Source: Sandaracinus sp.
Lineage (GTDB): Bacteria > Myxococcota_A > Polyangia > Polyangiales > Houyiibacteriaceae
Assembly: GCA_020633125.1 (NCBI GenBank)
Contig: JACKEH010000027.1
Span: forward strand, 1 to 54,459
Reading direction: 5' to 3'
DNA length: 54,459 nt
Shown here piece after piece: positions 16,399-25,409 of this stretch. A model generated the notes under the pieces. That model saw only the letters and a program-made list of their open reading frames with translations. It had not been told where the DNA came from and made no database searches. Position numbers and translations under genes: made by a program. Each line of letters begins with the position of its first letter. The stretch's first letter is position 1.

Positions 16399-18465
16399 AT
16401 GGCCGAAGCCCTCCGGGTCGAGAGCGGAGCCCGCCGCTTCGCAGACGTCGCGCTCGCCGCGTTGGTGCTGCTCGTCGTCGGGATGATGATCGTCCCGCTC
16501 CCGACGGTGGTGCTCGACGTCCTGCTGGCCAGCAACGTCTCGCTCGCGGTCCTCTTGCTCCTCGTCGCGATGTATCTGCGCGACGGACTTCAGCTCTCGT
16601 CCTTTCCGACGCTGCTGCTCGTCACGACGCTCTACCGCCTCGCGCTCAACGTGAGCTCGACGCGCCTCATCCTCTTGCAGGCCGACGCGGGAGAGGTGAT
16701 CGAGGCCTTCGGCAACTTCGTGGTGCAAGGCAACTACGTCGTCGGCGCGGTCGTCTTCCTCATCCTCACGCTCATCCAGTTCTTGGTGATCGCGAAAGGC
16801 AGCGAACGTGTCGCCGAGGTCGGCGCGCGTTTCACCCTCGACGCGATGCCCGGCAAGCAGATGAGCATCGACGCCGAGCTTCGGAGCGGCGCGCTCAGCC
16901 AGGACGAGGCACGTCGCAAGCGCTCGCAGCTCCAGCGCGAGAGCCAGTTCTACGGCGCGATGGATGGCGCGATGAAGTTCGTGAAGGGCGACGCCATCGC
17001 GGGCATCGTCATCACGGTCGTCAACGTGCTCGGTGGCCTCGCCATCGGCGTCGGCATGCGCGACATGGGCGCGGGCGATGCGCTCGCGACCTACGGCCTG
17101 CTCACCATCGGCGACGGGCTCGTCTCGCAGATCCCGGCGCTTCTGATCAGCGTCTCCGCGGGTCTCGTGGTCACGCGTGTGGCCAGCGAAGGCGAGGACT
17201 CGAGCCTCGGCGGCGACGTCGCCGCGCAGGTCTTCGGGCAGCCCAAGGCGCTCCAGGTCGCGAGCGCGTTCTTGCTCGTGCTCGCGGTCGTCCCCGGGCT
17301 TCCCGCGCTCCCGTTCTTGGTGCTCGCCGGGCTCTTCTTCGGCCTCGCGCGGCGTCTGGCCTCGAAGCCCGCGCCGACCGAAGCGACCGCGGTGGTCGCC
17401 AAACAAGAAGCGGCGCGCGAGACGAAGGCGCGCAAGCAGATGGTGCCGCTCGTCGTGCCGGTCGCGGTCGAGGTCGGCGACGGGCTCGCCGAGGTGATCG
17501 CCGACGGCACCGGAGCGGGGCCCTTCCTCGAGCACGAGGTGCCACTCCTTCGCGACCGCCTCTTCCTCGACCTCGGCCTTCAGCTGCCCGGCGTTCGTGC
17601 GCGTTCGGTCGGGGTGCTCGAGCCGACGAGTTACGTGCTCGCGCTTCAAGAGGTGCCGGTCGCGCGTGGAGAGTTGCGCCCCGACCGCCTGATCTGCACC
17701 GAGGCGCCCGCCGTGATCGCGAGCTACGGCGTGAGCGCGGAGGAGTGGACCGACCCCGTGACCGGGCGACCCGGCGCGATGGTCGAAGAGAGCGCGCGCG
17801 AGGTGCTCGAGGCGGACGGCCTCGAAGTGCTCACGCCTGCGGCCCAGCTCGCCCGCCACCTCGGCGCCGTCGTACGCCGCCGCGCCACGCCTTTCGTCGG
17901 GCTTCAGGAGACGCAGTCGATGCTCGACCAGCTCGAGCGCGCGTACCCGGCGCTCGTGCGCAACGTCGTGCCCAAGCCGGTGTCACTCGCGTTGCTCGCC
18001 GACGTGCTTCGCCGCCTCGTCGAAGAGGGCATCAGCATTCGCCCGCTGCGCGAGATCCTCGAAGCGCTCGCGATTCACGCGCCCAACGAACGCGACCCCG
18101 TCACGCTGACGGAGCTGGTTCGCGCGGCGTTGAAGAACGCCATCACGCATCAACACGCGCCGGACGGAGTGCTCGCGGTCTATTTGCTCGATCCGATAAT
18201 CGAAGACGCCGTGCGCGACGCGATTCAGCGCACCGCGGCCGGAAGCTACCTCGCGCTGCCCCCGCAGATGGCGCGCGACATCGTCGGCTCGATCGCCACC
18301 GAGTGCCGCCACGACGTCGGCGGTGCGGTCGTGCTCACCCAAGCGGACATTCGACGCTTCGTGCGGCGCTTGGTCGAAGTCGAGCTGCCCGACCTCAAGG
18401 TCTTGAGCTACCAGGAGCTCTCGCCCGAGGCGCAGGTGCAGCCGCTCGGTCGCGTCGGGCTCTGA
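16399..18465 (+). CDS. sctV: Type III secretion export gate protein, SctV/FlhA family
   Basis: A 688-residue, full-length FHIPEP-family protein. The N-terminal half has about eight membrane segments. The conserved cytoplasmic loop is present: ARFTLDAMPGKQMSIDAEL (about 141-159) and RRKRSQLQRESQFYGAMDGAMKFVKGD. The C-terminal cytoplasmic domain (about 345-688) forms the nonameric export ring in known members. The extreme end, VLSYQELSPEAQVQPLGRVGL, resembles LcrD/SctV of non-flagellar type III systems more than flagellar FlhA; that judgement is from memory of the families. No other secretion or flagellar gene lies in the window, so the gene is an orphan here. The convergent kinase gene ends 27 bases downstream. 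Confidence 0.9.
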   Translation: MAEALRVESGARRFADVALAALVLLVVGMMIVPLPTVVLDVLLASNVSLAVLLLLVAMYLRDGLQLSSFPTLLLVTTLYRLALNVSSTRLILLQADAGEVIEAFGNFVVQGNYVVGAVVFLILTLIQFLVIAKGSERVAEVGARFTLDAMPGKQMSIDAELRSGALSQDEARRKRSQLQRESQFYGAMDGAMKFVKGDAIAGIVITVVNVLGGLAIGVGMRDMGAGDALATYGLLTIGDGLVSQIPALLISVSAGLVVTRVASEGEDSSLGGDVAAQVFGQPKALQVASAFLLVLAVVPGLPALPFLVLAGLFFGLARRLASKPAPTEATAVVAKQEAARETKARKQMVPLVVPVAVEVGDGLAEVIADGTGAGPFLEHEVPLLRDRLFLDLGLQLPGVRARSVGVLEPTSYVLALQEVPVARGELRPDRLICTEAPAVIASYGVSAEEWTDPVTGRPGAMVEESAREVLEADGLEVLTPAAQLARHLGAVVRRRATPFVGLQETQSMLDQLERAYPALVRNVVPKPVSLALLADVLRRLVEEGISIRPLREILEALAIHAPNERDPVTLTELVRAALKNAITHQHAPDGVLAVYLLDPIIEDAVRDAIQRTAAGSYLALPPQMARDIVGSIATECRHDVGGAVVLTQADIRRFVRRLVEVELPDLKVLSYQELSPEAQVQPLGRVGL

Positions 18466-18492
18466 GCGCAACCCCCACGAACGCGACGCCGG

Positions 18493-20017
18493 TCACTGCG
18501 CGCGCGCCGCAGCTTCGAGTCGATCGAGGTGTCGTGTCGCACGCACGATGACCTCGCGGTGTGCGGCGCGTGCTTGATCGGTCGCGGGCGTCGTCGCGCA
18601 GAGCGCGTCGTGGGACTGCCTCAGCGCGTCGGCGAGCGGCGCACCGCCCGGCAGGATTCGAAGCGACGCGTCCTCGCGTGGGTAGGCACATCCCGTCGGG
18701 CGGTCGAGGTCGAGGCCTGCGGCTTCGCGTTGAAGCGTCACGCGCGCCCGCGGCAGCTGCAGCATCACGCCTGCCGCTCCGAGTCCGCCGAGCTCGACCG
18801 AGGGCGGGTTCGTGCGCGCTCGCGGTCGGGGCCTCGGCGCAGGTGGGCTCGCTTCCGTGGCTTCGGACGGCGAGGGCGGGGCGACCTCCGGGAGCCTCGA
18901 CGCCCGCATCGAGCTCGGCCGGAGCGGGCGCGGCGCCCCGATGCTCCACCGGAATCGGCGCCACCACGGGGGCCATGCCTCGCGGGCCGGGGTCACGCCA
19001 CGACAAGCCGACGGCGACGCCCGCGCCGAGGAGCGCGAGACCCGCGACGCCGCCAATCCACCAACCGAGCCGGTTCGGTGCCGCGCGCTTCACCTCCACC
19101 ACCATCGGCGTGGCCTGGGTGGGCGGCACCGGACGGTTTCCCGCGGGCGGCGTTCGATCGCTCGGTGCGTCGCCGACCGCGGCGTGTAGGGCCGCGAGCA
19201 ACGCCGGCACGCTCGGCGGTCGCTCGTTCGCGTCCTTCGACAGGGTGCGAACGAGCACGTCCTCGAGGCCCTTCGGCAAGCTCGGGTCGTAGTCGCGAAG
19301 CCGCGGGGGCGGTTGGGTCAGGACCTTGGCGAGGATGGCGGTGACGTTCGGGCCGTCGAAAGGCGGTCGCGCGGTCAGACACTCGAACGCGACCGCGCCG
19401 AGCGCGTAGACGTCGGTGCGCCGATCGACGACCAAGCCCTGCGCCTGCTCGGGCGACATGTACATCGGCGTGCCCATCGTCGCGCCGGTCGCGGTGAGCT
19501 TCGCGTGCTCGCCTTCCATCAGCTTGGCGAGGCCGAAGTCGAGCAGCACCGCGCGCTCGGGCATCCCGGGGCGTCGCGCGAGGAAGATGTTCGAGGGCTT
19601 CAGGTCGCGGTGCAGGATGCCCACGTCGTGTGCGGCGGCGAGCGCCGAGCCGACCTCGCTCATCAGACCCAGCGTGGCGGCGAGCGAGAGCGGACCCCGG
19701 GCGAGGCGTCCGTCGAGGTCCTCGCCTTCGAGCTTGTCCATCACGAGGTACGCGACGCCGTCGGGGGTGACGTCGAAGTCGTGCACCGCGACGATGCCGG
19801 AGTGGCCCACGGCTGCGAGGGCCTCGGCTTCGCGCCGAAAGCGCGCCGCGGCGGTCGCGTCGTCGGCTGCCTCGGGCAAGAGGACCTTCACGGCGTAGCC
19901 GCGCCCCGTGCGGACGTGCGTCGCGGCGTAGACCGCACCGATGCCACCCGCGCCGAGGCGTCGGTCGAGCCGGTACGCGCCGAGCTCGCGTCCTTCGATG
20001 CTGCTCTCGCGGCTCAC
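18493..20017 (-). pseudogene. Membrane Ser/Thr protein kinase gene with a frameshift
   Basis: The frame from GTG 20017 (or GTG 20083) encodes a Hanks-type kinase: glycine loop LGAGGIGAVY, YAVKVLLP (catalytic Lys), HRDLKPSN, LDFGLAK and GTPMYMSPEQA, then a membrane helix (GWWIGGVAGLALLGAGVAVGL). Beyond about 18895 this frame turns into Arg-rich nonsense and runs to 18395, 70 bases into the convergent sctV. One base over, the minus frame reads PEVAPPSPSEATEASPPAPRP, then NPPSVELGGLGAAGVMLQL and an orderly C-terminal domain ending at 18493, just clear of sctV. The simplest reading is one gene with a +1 shift near 18885-18900 (TCCGGGAGCC), by mutation, sequencing error or programmed shift. It is downstream of the transglutaminase and rseP genes, probably in one operon. 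Confidence 0.75.
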
Positions 20018-20027
20018 GTGCGCGCGG

Positions 20028-20033
20028 AGGTTA
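20028..20033 (-). promoter_or_regulatory. Candidate -10 box TAACCT of the kinase gene
   Basis: TAACCT ten bases ahead of GTG 20017. It may give the kinase its own transcript inside the operon; spacing is longer than for the other boxes. Confidence 0.3.
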
Positions 20034-20092
20034 ACACGCTCGTCGAGCACACGGCCGCTCCACCGCGTGAGGACGTGCCCCACACCGAGTGC

Positions 20093-21784
20093 TCAGCGCG
20101 CCGTGGCCGGGAAGAAGCGGTCGCTGCCAGGCGTGCGCACCACGAGCGCGTAGTCGCCCACCGGGAGCTCGGGCGGAACGCCGACGCTCGCTTGCCAGTT
20201 CCCGCCTTCGCGCGTGACCGTGACGCCGAGCAGTCGTTCGATGGCACCCCGCGCGACGACCTCGACGCGCAAACCCGCCACGCCGGCGCCGTCGGGATCG
20301 AGCGCCCGACCGCTCAGCTCGAGCTGCCGACCGCGCAGCACCTCGAACTCACGACCTTCGACCGTCAACCGAAGCGGTCGCGCGGTCGGGGTCGTCGGCT
20401 CGGTCGGCGAGAAGAGCGCGGCGAGCGGATCCCGCGTGGTGTCCGAGGAGCCTTCGCTCGGCGTCTGCGCGACGGTCGCGCCCGGGGTCGGCGCGCTCGT
20501 GTCCGGCGTGGTCGGCGCCGGGGTGGCGGTCGGTCCGTCGCGTCGAAGTCCACGCACGTTGCCCGAGAGTTGCGAATAGCTGCGCACGTAGGGTTCCGGG
20601 CGCGGCAACACGTCCTCGCCGGTCGGGCGGTGCATCGGGCGGTCTTGCGCGTTGTGCGCTTCGAGCCCGGCCGCGGCACCTCCGAGGTCGATGCGCAACC
20701 AACCGGGCACGCCTTGCTGGGGAATCTTCACTTCGACCCACGCGTGCGCTTCGTTCTGCACGAAGTGCGCGGGAATCCCGAGCGCCTGCGCGACGATCAC
20801 GAACGGGTACGCGCGGTGGCGACACACGCCCTTCATGCCGCGCGCGAGGTCCAAGAAGATGTTGCCCGTCGAAGGCGGCGGCTCGTCCGACTCGACGAAG
20901 CTTCGAAAGTGCTCGACGAGAATCGGCAACGTCCGCCGATAGGATTGTCCGGGGGAGAGCCCGAGCTCGCGTGCGAAGAGCAGCGCGTCGTCACGTACGG
21001 CGTCCTCGAGCGCGAAGACCTCGTCGGCGAACTGGTCCGAAGGCTCGTCGGGCAGCTCCGCCATGCGGAAGTAGTCCTTCGGCGCGTCGGTGAGGAACAC
21101 GACCCGCACCTCGGTGCGAACGCCTGGTGGTGCGACGGCGAAATAGCTGCCCGCGCCGTCGCGGTGAATCTCGAGGTCGACCTCTTCGCCGGTCCCGTCG
21201 AGGCGCTCCGTGCGAAGCGTGAGCATGCGCGACTCGGGCGAGATCGAGGGCAGCGGCACCATCGCGCCCGCACGAAAATCGAGGACGACGCTGCCCCAGA
21301 AGCGCTCGCGTTCTCGTGAATCCGGCGGCGTCGCGAGCGCGCCTTCGACCGGCACGCGATCCGTGCGTTGGCTCGACACCCCGAGGACCGGCGTGCCGTC
21401 GTCGAACGAGACCACCGCGTCGAGCGCGCTCACGCGCTTGAAGGGCGCGACCGCGGGCGTGAAGACCTCGAAATACCCGAGCGTGCCTTCGAGCGAGGTC
21501 ACGCGGTCGGGACGAAAGGTCGGCGAGCGACGCCCCGCTTCTTCGCGCCCGCTCCCGTCACCGGGCATCGCGCTCATCGCGCGCTCGTCGTTGCGTCGCG
21601 CGCCGCCTTCGGGCGCGGTGAGGATCGTGTCGTCGTAGACGATGGCCGCCGGCTCACCGCCCGGTCCGAGCACCGCGTCGAGCTCTTCGTCGCCGGCGTT
21701 CGGGACGTACTCGTGAAGGATCACGTCGTCGGCGCGCGCGAGCGTCGCGATCAAGACGAGCAGGATCGGCGTGCGCCGTTTCAC
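20093..21784 (-). CDS. Secreted transglutaminase-core protein
   Basis: A 563-residue protein with a short N-terminal hydrophobic segment (RTPILLVLIATLARA) acting as signal peptide or anchor. The transglutaminase-like fold lies at about 290-370 with a complete Cys-His-Asp triad: GVCRHRAYPFV (C321), NEAHAWVEV (H347) and WLRIDLGG (D366). Such domains act as peptidases or cross-linking enzymes; in this form (DUF3857-like beta domain ahead of the core) they occur in exported bacterial proteins of unknown substrate. After the core comes a Thr/Pro-rich linker (about 405-455) and a C-terminal Ig-like domain (LRLTVEGREFEVLRGR...). GTG 21784 is 4 bases after the stop of rseP, so the genes are co-transcribed. 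Longer in-frame starts would overlap rseP. Confidence 0.82.
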   Translation of the reverse strand: MKRRTPILLVLIATLARADDVILHEYVPNAGDEELDAVLGPGGEPAAIVYDDTILTAPEGGARRNDERAMSAMPGDGSGREEAGRRSPTFRPDRVTSLEGTLGYFEVFTPAVAPFKRVSALDAVVSFDDGTPVLGVSSQRTDRVPVEGALATPPDSRERERFWGSVVLDFRAGAMVPLPSISPESRMLTLRTERLDGTGEEVDLEIHRDGAGSYFAVAPPGVRTEVRVVFLTDAPKDYFRMAELPDEPSDQFADEVFALEDAVRDDALLFARELGLSPGQSYRRTLPILVEHFRSFVESDEPPPSTGNIFLDLARGMKGVCRHRAYPFVIVAQALGIPAHFVQNEAHAWVEVKIPQQGVPGWLRIDLGGAAAGLEAHNAQDRPMHRPTGEDVLPRPEPYVRSYSQLSGNVRGLRRDGPTATPAPTTPDTSAPTPGATVAQTPSEGSSDTTRDPLAALFSPTEPTTPTARPLRLTVEGREFEVLRGRQLELSGRALDPDGAGVAGLRVEVVARGAIERLLGVTVTREGGNWQASVGVPPELPVGDYALVVRTPGSDRFFPATAR

Positions 21785-21788
21785 GCGC

Positions 21789-23042
21789 TCACTCGGCGGG
21801 GGAGGGCGCCGGCTCGGCTGCAGGCTCGTCCGCGCCTTCGGGCGTCGGAGTCGGCGCCTCGGCCGCGGCGGGCGTCGGTGCTTCGTTGGACTCGTCCGTG
21901 GGCGTCGCGGGCTCGCTCGTGGACGCCGCGGCCTCGGCGGCACGCTCTTCGGGGCTCTTTCCGAAGACGTCGCGGAACGTCACCAGCACCAACACACACA
22001 ACAAGAAGACGATGCCGACCGTGTGCACGATCGCCTCGAGCTTCTCGTTCGGACGACGACGGGTGATGAGCTCGAAGCCGAGGAAGCCGAGGCGTCCGCC
22101 GTCGAGCGCGGGCAGCGGCAAGAGGTTGAAGAGTCCGAGCGCGGTCGAGAGGAGCGCGAGCACGAAGAAGTAGTCGGTGGGTCCACGCTGTGCGGCGTCA
22201 CCGATCATCTTGCCCATCGCGACGGGGCCTCCGACCTCGTCGGTTCGAAGCTCGCGCGCCATACGCGCCATGCCCTCGAGCTGCATCACGGTCAGGCGCC
22301 ACGGCACCCGAAGCGCCATCGCCGCTGCTTCGCCGACGCTCAACTGCACGTAGACGGGATCGCGCGGTACGGGACCGAGCCCGATGCGGCCGACCTCGCC
22401 GTCGCGGCGCGGGGTGAGGGTGAAGGTGAGACGCTCGCCGTTGCGTTCGACGACGTAGGTCGTCTCTTGACCCGGCCGAGGGGCCGTCACCGCGATCAGA
22501 TCGCCGAAGTCGTCGACGGGTTGCCCTTGGGCTTCGACGAAGCGGTCACCGACCTGGATGCCCGCGTCTTGTGCCACGCCGGGAAGCACGACGCCGACGA
22601 CGGGCTCGGTGGGCGCCATCTGGGCGCGGGCGTCGTCGGGGAAGAGCGAGCCCAACCAGCTCTGCGGCCAGCCCGTGAGGCTGATCGCGAAGACGATGAG
22701 CGACGCACAGACGTAGTTCGCGACCGGACCCGCGGCGATCGTCACGACACGCGCGAAGACGCTCTTGTTGCCGAAGAGCTCGGGGTCCTTCGGGTCGACG
22801 TCCTCGTGCGGGTTCATGCCCGCGATCTGCACGTACGCGAGGAAAGGAATCGCCGCGACCTGGAAGACGGTCGGGCTGCCCTTCGGCTGGTATTTGAAGA
22901 GCGTCGGACCGAAGCCGATCGAGTAGCGCAGCACCCGCATCTTGAAGGCGCGGGCGGCGAAGTAGTGCCCCGACTCGTGAACGATCACCAGGATCGAGAT
23001 GCCGACGATGATGAGGAGGTAGTCGAGGGGACCGAGGCTCAC
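21789..23042 (-). CDS. rseP: Site-2 intramembrane zinc protease, RseP family
   Basis: A 417-residue M50-family membrane protease. The zinc motif HESGH (H22, E23, H26) lies in the first membrane helix. A PDZ domain spans about 140-220 (PTEPVVGVVLPGVAQDAGIQVGDRFV). The second conserved motif NLLPLPALDGGRL supplies the third zinc ligand D314. Family members cut anti-sigma factors or signal-peptide remnants within the membrane. The last 50 residues are an Ala/Pro/Glu/Thr-rich tail not usual in RseP. In many bacteria rseP sits with bamA, dxr and cdsA; here it instead heads an operon with a transglutaminase and a membrane kinase. GTG 23042 follows a TACCCT box by exactly six bases. Confidence 0.92.
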   Translation of the reverse strand: MSLGPLDYLLIIVGISILVIVHESGHYFAARAFKMRVLRYSIGFGPTLFKYQPKGSPTVFQVAAIPFLAYVQIAGMNPHEDVDPKDPELFGNKSVFARVVTIAAGPVANYVCASLIVFAISLTGWPQSWLGSLFPDDARAQMAPTEPVVGVVLPGVAQDAGIQVGDRFVEAQGQPVDDFGDLIAVTAPRPGQETTYVVERNGERLTFTLTPRRDGEVGRIGLGPVPRDPVYVQLSVGEAAAMALRVPWRLTVMQLEGMARMARELRTDEVGGPVAMGKMIGDAAQRGPTDYFFVLALLSTALGLFNLLPLPALDGGRLGFLGFELITRRRPNEKLEAIVHTVGIVFLLCVLVLVTFRDVFGKSPEERAAEAAASTSEPATPTDESNEAPTPAAAEAPTPTPEGADEPAAEPAPSPAE

Positions 23043-23048
23043 CGCCGA

Positions 23049-23054
23049 AGGGTA
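23049..23054 (-). promoter_or_regulatory. Leaderless-type -10 box TACCCT of rseP
   Basis: GAGG-TACCCT, six bases (TCGGCG), GTG 23042. The ten bases GAGGTACCCT are identical to those before the RCC1 gene at 2330. Confidence 0.65.
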
Positions 23055-23109
23055 CCTCAGGGTCGGCCCGACGTCCCGTCGCGGCCCCGTGTCCGATACC
23101 CCAACGCTC

Positions 23110-23316
23110 CCGTGCCCGTCGGGGCTGACGAACTGCGCGCGCCACCGCCGTGGTCGCGGGGGCGCGAAGCGCGGCGTCGGAAGCTCGTGAGTGGAACGAC
23201 GTCCTCAGGCCAAGGCACGGGCACGAGGCGCGATTGCCGAGCTGGGAAGCGATAGCCCCCTCTCGGGCGAGAATCTCCTCGATTCGGGCACGGGCAACGG
23301 CACGGGCACGGGCAAA
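23110..23316. repeat. Degenerate copies of the GTGCCC/GGGCAC repeat family
   Basis: CCCGTGCCCGT at about 23110-23120, GGCACGGGCAC at about 23213, and GGGCAC-type hexamers at 23286-23315 (GGGCACGGGCAACGGCACGGGCACGGGC). Short phrases such as AACTGCGCGC flank both sides. This 284-base gap between rseP and the hydrolase gene holds no ORF I would support. Confidence 0.6.
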
Positions 23317-23326
23317 CTGCGCGCCC

Positions 23327-24181
23327 TCACCCCACGAACTCGAGCCACGCGCGGCAGAGCGCCTCGGGCTCCTCCCGATGCAGCATGTGCCCCGCGCCCG
23401 CGATCTCGTGGGTCTTCACCGAGGTCGGCACCAGCGCGAGCCGCGCGTCCTCGTCCGGCAGCCGAAACCCCTTCTCGCCCGCGACGTAGAGCACGGGCAC
23501 CGGCACGCGCCGCAGGAACTCCGAGAAGAGCTCGGTCCGAAAGGGCATCGGCGACGTGGTCCGGTGGCGTCGATCGAACCGCCACACGAGCCCGCCCTCG
23601 GTCGGCCGTGTGCTCTTGTCCGCGAGGAAGCGACCGAACTCGTCGTCGAGTCGTGGATTCTGCACGCGCATGCGCGAGACCGCGGCGTCGAGGTCCGCCA
23701 TCGGTCGTTCTTCTTTGGCGCGCAGCTTGGCCATGCCGTCGAGCCACGCCTCGAACTTCTCGGCCGTGCGCTCGAAGGGCCACGGCGGCGGCCCGATGCC
23801 TTCGACGAGGGTCAACGACGAGAGCGCCTCACCGCGCAACGCCGCGAACATCGTCGACACCGTGCCGCCCATCGAATGCCCGAGCAGATGCGTCGTGCCT
23901 TCCGCGACTTGCGGAAAGAGCTCGGCGAGATCGAGGACGTAGTCCGGGAAGTGGTAGTAGCCGCCCGCGCCGACGTGCTCCGTCTCGCCGTGGCCACGCC
24001 AGTCCCACGCGACGCAGCGGTAGCCCTCCGACGCCAATCGTTCGGCCACGGGCTTCCAGCTCCACGCCAGATCGAGGAAGCCGTGCGCGAGCAGCAACGT
24101 CGCCTTCGGCAATTCGGGGGTCCACGTCACCACGTGGTGCGCGAGGCCGTTGGCGTGGAGGGTCTGCTCTGCAACCTGCAT
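23327..24181 (-). CDS. Alpha/beta hydrolase
   Basis: A 284-residue soluble protein with the alpha/beta-hydrolase pattern. It shows the oxyanion phrase LLAHGFLDLAWSW, the strand-helix VAWDWRGHGETE, the nucleophile elbow LLGHSMGGTVS (Ser at about 106), an acid in the PVPVLYVAGEKGFRLPDEDA region, and a catalytic His in IAGAGHMLHREEPEAL. It could act on esters, epoxides or similar small substrates; the sequence does not say which. The ATG at 24181 is used; a GTG at 24214 is an alternative. It lies 76 bases downstream of thiO on the same strand and may be co-transcribed with it. Confidence 0.85.
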   Translation of the reverse strand: MQVAEQTLHANGLAHHVVTWTPELPKATLLLAHGFLDLAWSWKPVAERLASEGYRCVAWDWRGHGETEHVGAGGYYHFPDYVLDLAELFPQVAEGTTHLLGHSMGGTVSTMFAALRGEALSSLTLVEGIGPPPWPFERTAEKFEAWLDGMAKLRAKEERPMADLDAAVSRMRVQNPRLDDEFGRFLADKSTRPTEGGLVWRFDRRHRTTSPMPFRTELFSEFLRRVPVPVLYVAGEKGFRLPDEDARLALVPTSVKTHEIAGAGHMLHREEPEALCRAWLEFVG

Positions 24182-24257
24182 GGTGCTTCGTCGTTCTTGG
24201 TTTCGAACCGTCACGAGCGGGCGTCACCCACGCGCCTTCTCGCGCGCTGCCGCTCGT

Positions 24258-25397
24258 TCACGCGAAACGGCGCGGGTCGAGCGCCGCCGCTTCTTCGGGG
24301 AGCGCCTCGCCGACGATCGCGTCGCGCACGAGCTCGGCCGTGATCGGCGCGAGCAAGATGCCGTTGCGGTAATGCCCGCTCGCCAGCCAGAGCCCCTCCG
24401 GACCCGCGGGCCCCACGAGCGGCAAATCGTCCGCCGTGCCCGGGCGGAAGCTCGACCAATGCGTCTGCACCGGCGCGTCGGCGAGCGAAGGCGCGAGCGT
24501 GGTCGCCAGCGCGACGATGCGCGCGATGCCTTCGAAGGTCACCTCGCGACGAAAGCCCACGCGCTCTTCGGTCGAGCCGCAGAGCACCCGACCGTCGGGG
24601 CGCGTGACCACGTAGCCGCCCGCGCCGAAGACGATGCGGCGAAACACCGGGGGGCGCGTGCGCGTCGTGAGGATCTGTCCGCGCACCGGGTGCACGTGCG
24701 CGCTCTCGAGCCCCAGGCCCGGCACCAAGCTCGTCCAGCTTCCGGCCGCGACGACGACGTGATCGGCGTGCAGCGCCTCGCCTTCGGTGCGCACGCCGCG
24801 CGCGCGACCGCCTTCGACGATCACGCCGTGCACGGTGGCGGTGCGAAAGACCACGCCCGCGCGCTCGGATGCGATCGCGAGGCCGGTGAGCAGGGTCGGC
24901 GGATCGAGCTGCGCTTCTTCCGGCAGCTCGATCGCTTCGAGCGCCGCCGGGCCGAGCGAAGGCTCGCGACGTCGGGCTTCGTCGCCGTCGATCGTCTCCA
25001 CCAACGCGTGCCCACGCACGAGCTCGGAGTGGGTGGCGAGCGCCGACCGCTCTTCCTCGCGTACCGCGACGCGCATCACGCCGCAGCGTCGAAAGCCGAC
25101 GTCGATGCCGTGCTCTTCGCGAAGCTCGGTCGCGAGCGTGGCGTGAAGCTCGCGGCTTCGAAGACCGAGCGTGAGCAAGGTCGACTGCGCGGGGCGGCGT
25201 CCCGGATGCGGGTGCCCGTCGCCGTGGCCGTGGTGCGCTTCGACCGCAGGGCCGAGAATGCCCGCCGCGGCGCTCGAGGCTTCGGCGCCCGGCACGCTGC
25301 GCTCGAGCACGGTGACACGAAGCCCGGCTTGCGCGAGGCGGAGCGCGGAGGCGCAACCCATCACGCCTCCGCCGACGATCACGACGTCCGAGGACAT
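24258..25397 (-). CDS. thiO: Glycine oxidase ThiO-like FAD enzyme
   Basis: A 379-residue DAO-family flavoprotein. It starts with the FAD-binding motif SSDVVIVGGGVMGCASALRLAQAG, and contains HVHPVRGQILTTR, FGAGGYVVTRPDGRVLCGSTEE (the typical ThiO 'YlvPr.dGr...G.T.e' block), and a C-terminal LVGPAGPEGLWLASGHYRNGILLAPITAEL. ThiO oxidises glycine to iminoglycine for the thiazole ring of thiamine. Here a His-rich insertion (AHHGHGDGHPHPGRR, about 68-82) follows AAAGILGPAVE, where ThiO proteins normally have a short linker. No other thiamine gene is in the window, so a different amine substrate remains possible. ATG 25397 lies six bases after a TACGAC box. Confidence 0.82.
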   Translation of the reverse strand: MSSDVVIVGGGVMGCASALRLAQAGLRVTVLERSVPGAEASSAAAGILGPAVEAHHGHGDGHPHPGRRPAQSTLLTLGLRSRELHATLATELREEHGIDVGFRRCGVMRVAVREEERSALATHSELVRGHALVETIDGDEARRREPSLGPAALEAIELPEEAQLDPPTLLTGLAIASERAGVVFRTATVHGVIVEGGRARGVRTEGEALHADHVVVAAGSWTSLVPGLGLESAHVHPVRGQILTTRTRPPVFRRIVFGAGGYVVTRPDGRVLCGSTEERVGFRREVTFEGIARIVALATTLAPSLADAPVQTHWSSFRPGTADDLPLVGPAGPEGLWLASGHYRNGILLAPITAELVRDAIVGEALPEEAAALDPRRFA

Positions 25398-25403
25398 GCG
25401 GGC

Positions 25404-25409
25404 GTCGTA
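25404..25409 (-). promoter_or_regulatory. Leaderless-type -10 box TACGAC of thiO
   Basis: TGC-TACGAC, six bases (GCCCGC), ATG 25397; no room for a thiamine riboswitch in such a transcript. Confidence 0.5.

Noticed and set aside
14413..17859. A 1148-codon minus-strand open frame
   Set aside because: It is antisense to the PHP lipoprotein and sctV, and its composition has no domain pattern.
16399..18465. Calling the SctV protein flagellar FlhA
   Set aside because: There is no flagellar gene in the window, and the C-terminal ending resembles the LcrD/SctV type; a tree would be needed for certainty.
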